Shown here: piece by piece, positions 29,875-38,338 of the stretch
Layout: each line of letters begins with the position of its first letter
Numbering within the stretch: position 1 is the stretch's first letter
Assembly: GCF_009498455.1 (NCBI RefSeq)
Contig: NZ_CP045644.1
Coordinates: forward strand, 2,077,001 to 2,141,000
Length of the DNA: 64,000 bases
Direction: 5' to 3'
Source: Variovorax paradoxus
GTDB lineage: Bacteria; Pseudomonadota; Gammaproteobacteria; Burkholderiales; Burkholderiaceae_C
Position numbers and translations under genes: made by a program
The notes under the pieces: model-generated
Seen by the model: only the letters and a program-made list of their open reading frames with translations
Told to the model about the DNA's origin: nothing
Databases searched by the model: none

Positions 29875-29910
29875 ATGTGGCCCCGACGCTCCGCACTGCG
29901 TGTCGTCGCT

Positions 29911-29948
29911 GCCCCCCGAGGGGGCTCGGCCGCCTTGGGGCGGCCCGG
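29911..29948. repeat. GC-rich double hairpin between ptsH and ptsI
   Basis: Two adjacent inverted repeats, GCCCCCCGAGGGGGC and GGCCGCCTTGGGGCGGCC. I recall such elements as common intergenic repeats in Comamonadaceae. It lies in a 103-base gap that otherwise splits a tight operon. Confidence 0.55.
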
Positions 29949-29977
29949 CGGCGGCCGATGACCTTCGGTCCACGCAC

Positions 29978-31789
29978 ATGACCTTCGCAGTCCACGGCCT
30001 CCCCGTCGCCCGTGGCATTGCCATCGGCCGCGCGGTGCTGGTGGTGTCCAGCCGCATCGACGTGGCGCACTACTTCATCAAGCCCGAAGAGATCGAAAGC
30101 GAGATCGACCGTGTGCGCACCGCGCGCAACGCGGTGGCCGACGAGCTCACCAAGCTGCAGGCCAGCGTGGCGCAGATGGGCCCGAACGACGCGCCGCACG
30201 AACTCGCGGCGTTGCTCGAGGTGCACCAGATGCTGCTGCAGGACGACGTGCTCAGCGGCGGCGTGAAGCACTGGATCAGCGAGCGGCTCTACAACGCCGA
30301 ATGGGCGCTGACCACGCAGCTCGAGGTCATCGCGCGCCAGTTCGACGAAATGGAGGACCCGTACCTGCGCGAGCGCAAGGCCGACCTCGAACAGGTGGTC
30401 GAGCGCATGCTGCATCGCATGAAGGGCACGGCCGCCGTGCTCGCGCCGAGCCCGCCGCGGCGCAAGCGCGCTGCGGCCCATCACGACCACGACGACGAAG
30501 ACGACGACCCCACCGCGGGCGACGGCTTCGACGTGCCGCTGGTGCTCATCGCGCACGACCTCTCGCCGGCCGACATGCTGCAGTTCAAGAAGAGCGTGTT
30601 CGCGGGCTTCGTGACCGACGTGGGCGGGCGCACCTCGCACACCGCCATCGTGGCGCGCAGCATGGACATTCCGGCCATCGTCGGTGCGCGCTCCGCGAGC
30701 CAGCTGGTGCGCCAGGACGACTGGGTGATCATCGACGGCGAAGCCGGCGTGATGATCGTCGACCCGTCGCCGATCATCCTGGCCGAGTACGGCTTCAAGC
30801 AGCGCCAGGGCGACCTCGAGCGCGGCCGGCTCGCGCGGCTGCGCCACAAGCCCGCCGTCACGCTCGACGGCCAGCGCGTCGACCTGCTCGCCAACATCGA
30901 GATGCCCGAAGACACGGCCGGCGCCGTCAAGGCCGGTGCCGTGGGCGTGGGCCTGTTCCGCTCCGAATTCCTCTTCATGGGCCGTGAGAACTCGGCGCGC
31001 CAGACGCGCCTGCCCGACGAAGAAGAGCAGTACCAGGCCTACAAGCGCGCGGTCGAGGGCATGCAGGGCATGCCCGTCACCATCCGCACCATCGACGTGG
31101 GCGCCGACAAGCCGCTCGACGGCAAGTCGGCCAGCAAGCAGGAGCACCTGAACCCCGCGCTTGGGCTGCGCGCCATCCGCTGGAGCCTGGCCGATCCGGC
31201 GATGTTCCTCACGCAGCTGCGCGCCATCCTGCGCGCGGCGGCGCACGGCGAGATCCACCTGCTCATTCCGATGCTCGCGCATGCCAGCGAGATCCGTCAG
31301 ACGCTGTCGCTCATCGACTTCGCGCGGGCCGAACTCGACAACCGCGGCGTGGTGTACGGCCCGGTCAAGCTCGGCGCGATGATCGAGATCCCGGCCGCCG
31401 CGCTCACGCTCAAGACCTTCCTGAAGCACTTCGACTTCCTGTCGATCGGCACCAACGACCTGATCCAGTACACGCTGGCCATCGACCGCGCCGACGAGGC
31501 CGTCGCCCACCTCTACGACCCCGCGCACCCCGCGGTGCTCAAGCTCGTGGCAGACACCATCGCCGAGTGCCGCCGCCAGGGCAAGGGCGTGTCGGTGTGC
31601 GGCGAGATGGCGGGCGACGTCGCCTTCACGCGCCTGCTGCTGGGCCTGGGCCTGCGCAGCTTCTCGATGCACCCGTCGCGCATCCTCGCCGTGAAGCAGG
31701 AAGTGCTGCGTGCCGACACGGGCAAGCTCGAGCCCTGGGCGCGGGGCGTGCTCGACGCGGACGATCCTGCGGCTGCACTCGCGGGCTGA
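29978..31789 (+). CDS. ptsI: Phosphoenolpyruvate-protein phosphotransferase (Enzyme I)
   Basis: A 603-residue EI that takes phosphate from PEP. The catalytic His221 lies in GGRTSHTAIVARS. The PEP-binding region includes FRSEFLFMGR, LGLRAIRWSL and the active-site Cys region GKGVSVCGEMAGD. A low-complexity insert at about residues 155-184, rich in His and Asp (AAHHDHDDEDDDPTAGDG), sits just before the His domain and makes the protein about 30 residues longer than usual. The ATG at 29978 is chosen because earlier codons come from the repeat. Confidence 0.95.
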   Translation: MTFAVHGLPVARGIAIGRAVLVVSSRIDVAHYFIKPEEIESEIDRVRTARNAVADELTKLQASVAQMGPNDAPHELAALLEVHQMLLQDDVLSGGVKHWISERLYNAEWALTTQLEVIARQFDEMEDPYLRERKADLEQVVERMLHRMKGTAAVLAPSPPRRKRAAAHHDHDDEDDDPTAGDGFDVPLVLIAHDLSPADMLQFKKSVFAGFVTDVGGRTSHTAIVARSMDIPAIVGARSASQLVRQDDWVIIDGEAGVMIVDPSPIILAEYGFKQRQGDLERGRLARLRHKPAVTLDGQRVDLLANIEMPEDTAGAVKAGAVGVGLFRSEFLFMGRENSARQTRLPDEEEQYQAYKRAVEGMQGMPVTIRTIDVGADKPLDGKSASKQEHLNPALGLRAIRWSLADPAMFLTQLRAILRAAAHGEIHLLIPMLAHASEIRQTLSLIDFARAELDNRGVVYGPVKLGAMIEIPAAALTLKTFLKHFDFLSIGTNDLIQYTLAIDRADEAVAHLYDPAHPAVLKLVADTIAECRRQGKGVSVCGEMAGDVAFTRLLLGLGLRSFSMHPSRILAVKQEVLRADTGKLEPWARGVLDADDPAAALAG

Positions 31790-31830
31790 GTCCGCAACCC
31801 CGCCCTTCGCGGCGGGACGCAAGTACCAGG

Positions 31831-31924
31831 AACACCACGGAACCGGCTTTGCCGGGCCGTCGGTGTTGCCCCCGGTAGGGGGTTGGCGAAGCGACACGAA
31901 GTGCGCGCAGCCTGGGGGCGAGCC
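31831..31924. repeat. Dispersed intergenic repeat, copy C
   Basis: A near-identical copy of 27808-27899 in the same orientation, here after ptsI. It starts with a CCACGGAACCGG block and ends in CCTGGGGGCGAGCC. Confidence 0.8.
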
Positions 31925-32037
31925 AGGTCTGGTGAAACAAACCGAAATACGGCGATACGGGCGTGAAAGGACTCCCCGCACCTTGACGCGCACCATCAGG
32001 TCTCCTCTTCCAACCCCCTGAAAGAAAGGCCTGCATC

Positions 32038-32421
32038 ATGATCGTCAAGCCGTCTCTGCCCCTCGCCCAGCTCATCGCTGTCGGTTCCTTCGCCATGCTC
32101 GCCGCTGCCGGCGCCAAGGCCGAAACCTACCAAGGCGTCCACGCCCCCGTGTCGGCCATGAGCCGCGCCGACGTCGCCGCCGAAGCCGTGCGCACGGCCG
32201 CCGCCCCCGATCAGAACGTCGTGCGGGGTTCGCGCGGTCCCGAGACCATGGCCGTGTCGACCGACCGTGCCCGCGTCGTCGCCGAAGCCGTGCGCACCGC
32301 CGCGGCACCCGACCAGAACGTGACCTCCGGCTCGCGCGTGAACAGCAAGGTCATCTCGACGATGCAGAACCCCGTCGACGCGCGTGCCGCTGCCGCGCGC
32401 GACAGCGGCAACCGCCTCTGA
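32038..32421 (+). CDS. Small exported protein with two internal repeats (paralogue of 5601-5969)
   Basis: A 127-residue protein with a signal peptide (AQLIAVGSFAMLAAAGAKA) and mature start ETYQGVHAPVS. Two repeat units are clear: EAVRTAAAPDQNVVRGSRG and EAVRTAAAPDQNVTSGSRV, followed by NSKVISTMQNPVDAR. It is about 60% identical by eye to the protein at 5601-5969. No function is known. A 161-bp palindrome begins at its stop codon and may end its transcript. Confidence 0.85.
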   Translation: MIVKPSLPLAQLIAVGSFAMLAAAGAKAETYQGVHAPVSAMSRADVAAEAVRTAAAPDQNVVRGSRGPETMAVSTDRARVVAEAVRTAAAPDQNVTSGSRVNSKVISTMQNPVDARAAAARDSGNRL

Positions 32422-32581
32422 GAAGGTGTGAACGAACCCGCCATGTCCGCTCATCCCGCCCAGACACGCCCCCTCTGCGTTGCAAATGCTCGCCATAGCC
32501 CGAGCTATGGCTGCGCTTTGCGCCTTGAGGGGCCGCGCCTGGGCGGGCTGCTCGGCCACGCCGGATTCATTCGCACCTTCT
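32421..32581. repeat. 161-bp imperfect palindrome (MITE-like or extended hairpin)
   Basis: Arms beginning AGAAGGTG.GAA.GAA and reading inwards through CCCGCCCAG and CGCCCCCTC pair across a perfect core (GCCATAGC-CCGA-GCTATGGC, 32492-32511). By eye about 80% of the outer 55 bases of each arm match. TCTGAG occurs at both ends (32417-32422, 32579-32584). It carries no ORF of its own. It could be a miniature mobile element or a very strong terminator. Confidence 0.8.
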
Positions 32582-32666
32582 GAGCCACTGCGGCGCATGC
32601 GTCGCCGCCGTCGCCTCGTCCATCACTGAAGCCGCCCCGCGCAGGGGCGCATGAAGGAGCACCCTT

Positions 32667-33131
32667 ATGAAGCACTGGATCAAACGAACCCTGTTCGGAT
32701 TCGCGGGCCTGGCCGTCGTGGCCGGCAGCATCGCCGGCTGTGCCGGCCACCGCCACGGCTGGGGCGGCGACAGCGCCGAGTTCCGCGCCAAGATGGTCGA
32801 ACGTGTCGGCAGCAAGCTCGAGCTCGACGCCGCACAGAAACAGAAGCTCACCGTGCTCGCCGAGAAGCTGCAGGCGCAGCGCCAGGCCATGCGCGGTGCG
32901 GGCGGCTCGGGCGATCCGCGCTCGCAGTTCAAGGCACTGTTCGCGGGCAACACGCTCGACCAGACAGGCGCCGCACGTCTCATCGAAGAGAAGACCGCCG
33001 TGGTGCGCACCGGCAGCCCCGAGGTCATCGCCGCCGCGGCTGATTTCTTCGATCACCTGAATCCCGCCCAGCAACAGAAGGTGCGCGACTTCATGGACCG
33101 CGGCGGCCGCCGTTGGGCTCGCCATGGCTGA
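32667..33131 (+). CDS. Spy/CpxP-family periplasmic lipoprotein
   Basis: A 154-residue protein with a lipobox (SIAGCAG, Cys25) and an all-helical mature part typical of Spy/CpxP chaperones (AEFRAKMVERVGSKLELDAAQKQKL and a C-terminal LNPAQQQKVRDFMDRGGRRW, the LTxxQ-type repeat). AAGGAG precedes the ATG. Its stop overlaps the start of the DUF4260 gene. It lies upstream of an OmpR-type regulator and a sensor kinase, as cpxP relatives often do, so it could be their envelope-stress target or sensor modulator. Confidence 0.85.
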   Translation: MKHWIKRTLFGFAGLAVVAGSIAGCAGHRHGWGGDSAEFRAKMVERVGSKLELDAAQKQKLTVLAEKLQAQRQAMRGAGGSGDPRSQFKALFAGNTLDQTGAARLIEEKTAVVRTGSPEVIAAAADFFDHLNPAQQQKVRDFMDRGGRRWARHG

Positions 33132-33615
33132 CGTGGGCTCGCCTCCCGGCTTCGCGCGCTTCGTGTCGCTGCGACGACCCGCTCTGCGGGAGCCGCAGCA
33201 CCACGCTGCCGCGGTGGTGTCGCGCGAACCTGCAGCGCCGGCTGTGGACGGTGTGCGCACCGTGCTGCGCTTCGAAGGCGCGGTGGTGCTCGCGGTCGCA
33301 TTGGTCGGCTATGCCCAGTTCGGCATGGGCTGGGGCGTGTTCGCGCTCTGGCTGCTCGCGCCCGACCTCTCGCTGCTCGGTTACCTCGCCGGCCCGCGCG
33401 TCGGCGCCGCGCTGTACAACGCGGCGCATGCGCTGATCGGGCCGGTGCTGCTGCTGGCCTTCGGCGTGTTCGCGGCGCAGCCGTGGGCAGTGGCCGGTGG
33501 CCTGATCTGGCTGGCCCGCGTCGGGCTCGACCATGCGCTGGGCTTCGGCCTCAAGTACGCGACCGGTTTTGCGTCCACCCACCTCGGCCGCATCGGCCGC
33601 GCCGATCCATGGTGA
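33124..33615 (+). CDS. DUF4260 family membrane protein (N-terminus derived from a repeat)
   Basis: A protein of up to 163 residues. The DUF4260 core (LRFEGAVVLAVALVGYAQFG, LLAPDLSLLGYLAGPRVGAA, ARVGLDHALGFGLKYATGF) has about four hydrophobic segments. The ATG at 33124 overlaps the previous gene by eight bases. However, the first ~40 residues are encoded by a reversed copy of the dispersed repeat. A GTG at 33253 would give a 120-residue protein that fits the family length better. Function unknown. Confidence 0.8.
   Translation: MADVGSPPGFARFVSLRRPALREPQHHAAAVVSREPAAPAVDGVRTVLRFEGAVVLAVALVGYAQFGMGWGVFALWLLAPDLSLLGYLAGPRVGAALYNAAHALIGPVLLLAFGVFAAQPWAVAGGLIWLARVGLDHALGFGLKYATGFASTHLGRIGRADPW
33133..33175 (-). 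repeat. Dispersed repeat, inverted partial copy D
   Basis: Read on the minus strand, GCGACACGAAGCGCGCGAAG and GGCGAGCCC match the repeats at 25790, 27808 and 31831. This copy lies within the 5' part of the DUF4260 reading frame. Confidence 0.6.
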
Positions 33616-33730
33616 TCGCGACCGTGTGGCTTTTTCAGACGGCGGGCACGCCCCGGGCGGTGCCATGCCGTCTGGACTGATTGCCAGCTTCGCCATCCGC
33701 GCTCTCTTTGCCAGGAGGCACAATCCCGCC

Positions 33731-34429
33731 ATGCCGCGCATCCTGCTGATCGACGACGACGAACACCTCGCCGCGCCGCTGACCACCTACTTCGCACGCT
33801 TCGGCTGCACGCTCGACAGCGCCAAGCGACCGAGCGAAGGCATCGCCAAGCTGCGCGCCGGGCACTACGACGCGGCCATCCTCGACGTCATGCTGCCCGA
33901 GATGGACGGCTTCGAACTGTGCCGCGAGATCCGCAAGGAAAGCGACATCCCCATCGTGATGCTCACCGCGCGCGGCGAGGTGATGGACCGCGTGGTCGGC
34001 CTCGAACTCGGCGCCGACGACTACGTGCCCAAGCCCTTCGAGCCGCGCGAACTCGTGGCGCGCGTGCAGACCATCCTGCGCCGCCAGCGCAGCGCGCCGG
34101 CCGCCACCGCTTCCAGCGCACAGCTGCGCGTGTTCGACGGCCTCTCGATCGACCTCGACCGGCGCCAGGTCACGCGCCACGGCGAGCGCGTCGAGCTCAC
34201 CGGCACCGAGTTCGACCTGCTCGCACTGCTGGCCGGCGAGCCCGGCAAGGTGTTCAGTCGCGACGACATCCTCAACCGCCTGCGCGGCCACGAGGCCGAG
34301 CTCTTCACGCGCGCGGTCGACATCGTGGTGAGCCGGCTGCGCAAGAAGCTCGAGCCGCTCGATTGCATCAAGACGCTGCGCAACGCCGGCTATGCGCTGG
34401 CCGTGGCACCGGGCGAGCCCGCTTCATGA
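33731..34429 (+). CDS. OmpR-family response regulator
   Basis: A 232-residue regulator. The receiver has the acidic pocket LLIDDDEH, the phospho-Asp in AAILDVMLPEMDGFE and the Lys in YVPKPFEPREL. A C-terminal winged helix (ELTGTEFDLLALLAGEPGKV, VVSRLRKKLEP) binds DNA. It overlaps the downstream kinase gene by four bases. The likely partner is the kinase at 34426. It resembles CpxR/RstA types. Confidence 0.95.
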   Translation: MPRILLIDDDEHLAAPLTTYFARFGCTLDSAKRPSEGIAKLRAGHYDAAILDVMLPEMDGFELCREIRKESDIPIVMLTARGEVMDRVVGLELGADDYVPKPFEPRELVARVQTILRRQRSAPAATASSAQLRVFDGLSIDLDRRQVTRHGERVELTGTEFDLLALLAGEPGKVFSRDDILNRLRGHEAELFTRAVDIVVSRLRKKLEPLDCIKTLRNAGYALAVAPGEPAS

Positions 34430-35826
34430 GATTTTCCCGAGGGCGCGAAGGCGCCGCGCCCGCCGACGGCGAGGGCCGTTGTCCCGGCGCGGAACGGCGC
34501 CGGCACTGGCACGCGCGCATGCATGCACAGATGCAGCAGCGCTGGCGCAGCTCGGTGCGCGTGCGGATCGTGATGATGTTCGTCGTGCTCGCGCTCGTGA
34601 TGGCCGCGGTGTTCGTGGGCGGCATGAAGCGCTCGTTCTCCAGCACCTGGGCCGAGGCCGCGCAGCCGATGCTCATGGACTACGCCGACCGCCTCGTCGC
34701 CGAACTCGGCACGCCGCCCGACACGGCGCGCGCGCAGGCGCTGGTCGACCGGCTGCCGATCACCATCCGCATCACCGGCCCGGCCGTGAACTGGGCGTCG
34801 AACCCCGGCGACGACATGCACGCGCGCGGCGGCTGGTTCCACGACCGCGACCGCGAGGAGTCGATGTTCTCCACCGAGCGCTGGTTCGTGCGCCCCACTG
34901 CCGACGGGCACAAAGTGATCTTCGGCTGGGCGCCCCGGCTGTGGCAGTTCGCGCCGCGCGCGGCCGGCTGGACCACCCTCGGCGTGCTGCTGCTGCTCGT
35001 GGTGGTGGCCTACGGGCTCGTGAGCCGGCTGCTGCGCCCGCTGATCGACATCCGCGAGGGCGCACAGCGCTTCGGCCGCGGCGAGTTCACGCAGCCCATC
35101 CCGATCCGCCGCAACGACGACCTGGGCGACCTCGCGAAGCGCGTCAACACCATGGCCAGCGACATCCAGGCCATGCTCGACGCCAAGCGCGGGCTGCTGC
35201 TGGCGCTGAGCCACGAGCTGCGCTCGCCGCTCACGCGCGCCCGCCTCAACGCCGAGCTGCTGCCCGCCACGCCCGAAGGCGAGGCAGAGCGCGAGGCGCT
35301 GCTGCGCGACCTCAACGAGATGCGCGACCTGATCAGCGACCTGCTCGAAAGCGAACGCCTGGCGAGCCCGCATGCCGCGTTGCAGCGCGAGCCCGTCGAC
35401 CTCGCGGCGCTGGTGCGCGAGATCGTCGCCGAGATGCCCGGCGCGCAGGCCGTGCAACTCGACCTCGCGGCCGGCCTGACGCCCCAGGCCATCGACCGCA
35501 TGCGCGTGCGCCTGATGGTGCGCAACCTGCTGGACAACGCGCTGCGCTACAGCGCCGGCGCACCGCAGCCGCCGACCGTGACCTTGCGTGCGTCCGCAGA
35601 CGGCGGCGCCGAGCTGGAGGTGCGCGACTTCGGTCCCGGTGTGGACGAGGCGCAGCTCGAACGCCTGACCGAGCCCTTCTATCGCACCGACGGCGCGCGG
35701 GCGCGCGCCACGGGCGGTGTCGGCCTCGGCATGTACCTGTGCCGGCTCATCGCCGAAGCCCACGGCGGCCGGCTCACGGTGCGCAACGCGCACCCCGGAC
35801 TGCAGATCAGCGTGCGCTTCGGCTGA
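34426..35826 (+). CDS. Sensor histidine kinase (EnvZ/CpxA type)
   Basis: A 466-residue inner-membrane kinase. TM1 is VRIVMMFVVLALVMAAVFVG; a periplasmic sensor of about 110 residues follows; TM2 is TTLGVLLLLVVVAYGLV. Next are a HAMP domain (LLRPLIDIREGAQRFGRGEF), the H-box ALSHELRSPLTRAR, the N-box NLLDNALRYS, and the G-boxes DFGPGVD and GVGLGMYLC. The N-terminus is unusually His/Arg-rich (RRRHWHARMHAQMQQRW). It pairs with the upstream response regulator; the adjacent Spy-like gene suggests an envelope signal. Confidence 0.95.
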   Translation: MRFSRGREGAAPADGEGRCPGAERRRHWHARMHAQMQQRWRSSVRVRIVMMFVVLALVMAAVFVGGMKRSFSSTWAEAAQPMLMDYADRLVAELGTPPDTARAQALVDRLPITIRITGPAVNWASNPGDDMHARGGWFHDRDREESMFSTERWFVRPTADGHKVIFGWAPRLWQFAPRAAGWTTLGVLLLLVVVAYGLVSRLLRPLIDIREGAQRFGRGEFTQPIPIRRNDDLGDLAKRVNTMASDIQAMLDAKRGLLLALSHELRSPLTRARLNAELLPATPEGEAEREALLRDLNEMRDLISDLLESERLASPHAALQREPVDLAALVREIVAEMPGAQAVQLDLAAGLTPQAIDRMRVRLMVRNLLDNALRYSAGAPQPPTVTLRASADGGAELEVRDFGPGVDEAQLERLTEPFYRTDGARARATGGVGLGMYLCRLIAEAHGGRLTVRNAHPGLQISVRFG

Positions 35827-35949
35827 GGCGCGTGGCCGTCGAAGGGCAGGGCGGGCTGTCGCCTGCGCTACGCGCGGGGCCTTGACCCGCGACTACGATG
35901 CGCCTGCATCGCCGACGCCCGGCACATCCACGTCAAGGAGACAGACACC

Positions 35950-36993
35950 ATGAGCAGCCCCCTCACCAACCACCAGGTCCGTCTTGCCAAGCGCCCCGAG
36001 GGAACCGCCACGCGCGAGCACTGGCGCTTCAGCACCGAGCCCGTGGCCCAGCCCGACGAAGGCGGCGTGCTGGTCAAGACGCTGTCGCTGTCGCTCGACC
36101 CCGCCATGCGCGGCTGGCTCAACGACGCCAAGAGCTACATCCCGCCCGTGGCCATCGACGAGGTGATGCGCGCCGGCGGCATCGGCCGCGTGATCGCGTC
36201 GAAGAACCCGCAGTTCGCTGTCGGCGACACCGTGTACGGCACGCTCGGCGTGCAGGAATACATGCTCGTGCCGCAAGACCAGGTCAAGCGCAACGGCCTC
36301 GTGAAGATCGACCTGCGCGTGGGCACCATCACCCAGTGGCTCAACGTGCTGGGCATGCCCGGCATGACCGGCTACTTCGGCCTGATGGACGTGGGCATGC
36401 CCCAGGCAGGCGAAACCGTCGTCGTCTCGGGCGCGGCCGGTGCCGTGGGCCAGACCGTGGGCCAGCTGGCCAAGATCAAGGGCTGCCGCGTGGTCGGCAT
36501 TGCCGGCGGCGCCGCCAAGTGCGACTGGGTGGTGAAGGAGCTGGGCTTCGATGCCTGCATCGACTACAAGGCCGGCGCGGGCGCCGTGCGCGAAGGCCTC
36601 AAGGCCCACTGCCCGAAGGGCGTGGACATCTACTTCGACAACGTCGGCGGCGACATCCTGGACGCGGTGCTGGCGCGTCTGGCACGCAAGGCCCGCGTGA
36701 TCATCTGCGGCGCCATCAGCCAGTACAACAACGCCAACAGCATGCCGGCCGCCGGCCCGAAGAACTACCTGAGCCTGCTCGTGAACCGCGCGCGCATGGA
36801 AGGCATCGTGGTGTTCGACTACGCCGACCGTTACCCGATTGCCATCGCCGAGATGGCTGGCTACCTGAAGGACGGGCGCATGAAGAGCAAGGAAGACATC
36901 GTGAAGGGGCTCGACACCTTCCCCGAGTCGCTGAACAAGCTGTTCGCGGGCGAGAACTTCGGCAAGCTCGTACTTCAGGTCGCCGAAGACTGA
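35950..36993 (+). CDS. NADP-dependent oxidoreductase (zinc-free MDR / CurA-like)
   Basis: A 347-residue medium-chain reductase of the leukotriene B4 dehydrogenase / curcumin reductase group. It has SLDPAMRGWLNDAKSYIPPV, the nucleotide motif VVVSGAAGAVGQTVGQLAK and VDIYFDNVGGDILDAVL; the zinc ligands of alcohol dehydrogenases are absent. Such enzymes reduce alpha,beta-unsaturated ketones and aldehydes with NADPH. Substrate in this organism unknown. Confidence 0.92.
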   Translation: MSSPLTNHQVRLAKRPEGTATREHWRFSTEPVAQPDEGGVLVKTLSLSLDPAMRGWLNDAKSYIPPVAIDEVMRAGGIGRVIASKNPQFAVGDTVYGTLGVQEYMLVPQDQVKRNGLVKIDLRVGTITQWLNVLGMPGMTGYFGLMDVGMPQAGETVVVSGAAGAVGQTVGQLAKIKGCRVVGIAGGAAKCDWVVKELGFDACIDYKAGAGAVREGLKAHCPKGVDIYFDNVGGDILDAVLARLARKARVIICGAISQYNNANSMPAAGPKNYLSLLVNRARMEGIVVFDYADRYPIAIAEMAGYLKDGRMKSKEDIVKGLDTFPESLNKLFAGENFGKLVLQVAED

Positions 36994-37021
36994 CGCAGGG
37001 GGTGCTGAAGCGCCCCGAATC

Positions 37022-37348
37022 TCAATCGTCGATGGGCCGCATCGGAATGTCGCCCATCGCATCGTCCTCGCGCAGGCCGCGCGCGGCCTTCAGCAGTTCG
37101 ATCGAGAGGCCGTCGCCGCGGCCGGCGAAGCCCTTGGCGATGCCTTCGAGCACCGTCGACAGGCTGGCTTCGCCGTCGGCGCGGGCGTCCATGCTGATGT
37201 TCAGGACGCGCGCCGCCATCTGCCGGTAGGTGACGGCGCCGGCGCCCTCCAGCGCGGCCACCAGGTCGAGGTACAGCGCCAGGTTCATGTCGAACACCAG
37301 CTTGGGCGTGATCTCGAAATCCTCGGTCTTGTTGTTCTTCTGATCCAT
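37022..37348 (-). CDS. Small hypothetical protein
   Basis: A 108-residue acidic cytosolic protein (MDQKNNKTEDFEITPKLVFD, then MNLALYLDLVAALEGAGAVTY). It appears largely helical, with no signal or membrane segment. The ATG at 37348 is preferred, with AAAAAGGAG upstream. Not assigned to a characterised family. Confidence 0.6.
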   Translation of the reverse strand: MDQKNNKTEDFEITPKLVFDMNLALYLDLVAALEGAGAVTYRQMAARVLNISMDARADGEASLSTVLEGIAKGFAGRGDGLSIELLKAARGLREDDAMGDIPMRPIDD

Positions 37349-37427
37349 GGGGGTGACTCCTTTTTCCTGAGCCTCCACTCTAGCCACAAAAAACGACAAG
37401 CTCTGTCGGGCATCGCCCTGATTTGTC

Positions 37428-38279
37428 TCATTTCGCACGCGTGCCCATCACCGCGGCCGAGATGATGAGCGCCGCCGCCAGCGCGATGCTGGCCGTGAGC
37501 GCGCGGCCGGTCACGGCCAGCAGCAGCGCGGTGGAGGCCAGCGGCGTGAGGTAGCTGAGGATGCCGATCTGCCGCGCGTCGCCGCGCTTGAGCGCCATGT
37601 CCCACACGAAGAACGCCGCGCCCAAGGGGCCCAGGCCACACAGCGCGACGAGCACCCCGTCTTTCGCCGACAGCGCGACGGCGGGCTCCAGCAGCGCATG
37701 GCAGGCCAGCGAGAGCGCGCCCGACACCAGCCCGAACAGGCCGATGGCCGAGGTGGGGAAGGGCGTGACGCGCTTCGTCCACAGCGAGTAGCTGGCCCAG
37801 ATGAAGGCCGAGCCGGCCGCGGGCAGGAAGCCCCAGTAGGTGGCGGGTGCGCCGGGCAGTGCGGCACCGCCGCTGCGCGCACCGAGGATCGCGATGGCCG
37901 CGCCCGCGAAGCCCAGCAGCGCCGCCACCACGTGCAGCGGGCGCAGCGACACGCCCGGCAGCAGCACGGGCGCGAGCACCACCATGAGCAGCGGCCAGAG
38001 GTAGTTGACGAGGTTGGCCTCGACCGGCGGCGCGTGCCGCAGCGCGATGAACAGCAGGAAGTGAAAACCGAAGAGCCCGTACACCCCGAGCGCCAGCGTG
38101 CGCGGCGGCACGCGCCAGGCGCGGCGGTCGCGCAGCACCAGCGGCCAGCTCGGCACGCTGCCGATGATCAGCGCCAGCCCGGTCAGCAAGAACGGCGGCA
38201 GGTGCGACAGCGAGGTACCGAAGGCGGCGAGCGTGGCCCACAGCGCGATGGCGAGCAGGGCGTAGAAGGTGGCGGACAT
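37428..38279 (-). CDS. DMT-superfamily EamA transporter
   Basis: A 283-residue exporter-type membrane protein with ten predicted helices in two EamA repeats. It has FYALLAIALWATLAAFGT and HAPPVEANLVNYLWPLLMV in the first, and GFLPAAGSAFIWASYSLWTK and MALKRGDARQIGILSYLTPL in the second. It resembles the YedA/aromatic amino acid exporter YddG group. Substrate unknown. Confidence 0.9.
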   Translation of the reverse strand: MSATFYALLAIALWATLAAFGTSLSHLPPFLLTGLALIIGSVPSWPLVLRDRRAWRVPPRTLALGVYGLFGFHFLLFIALRHAPPVEANLVNYLWPLLMVVLAPVLLPGVSLRPLHVVAALLGFAGAAIAILGARSGGAALPGAPATYWGFLPAAGSAFIWASYSLWTKRVTPFPTSAIGLFGLVSGALSLACHALLEPAVALSAKDGVLVALCGLGPLGAAFFVWDMALKRGDARQIGILSYLTPLASTALLLAVTGRALTASIALAAALIISAAVMGTRAK

Positions 38280-38338
38280 GGAGGTCGAGGCTACGCGAGG
38301 CAGTCGTCGCGCGATGGCGGTGCATCGTCGCGCAACGA

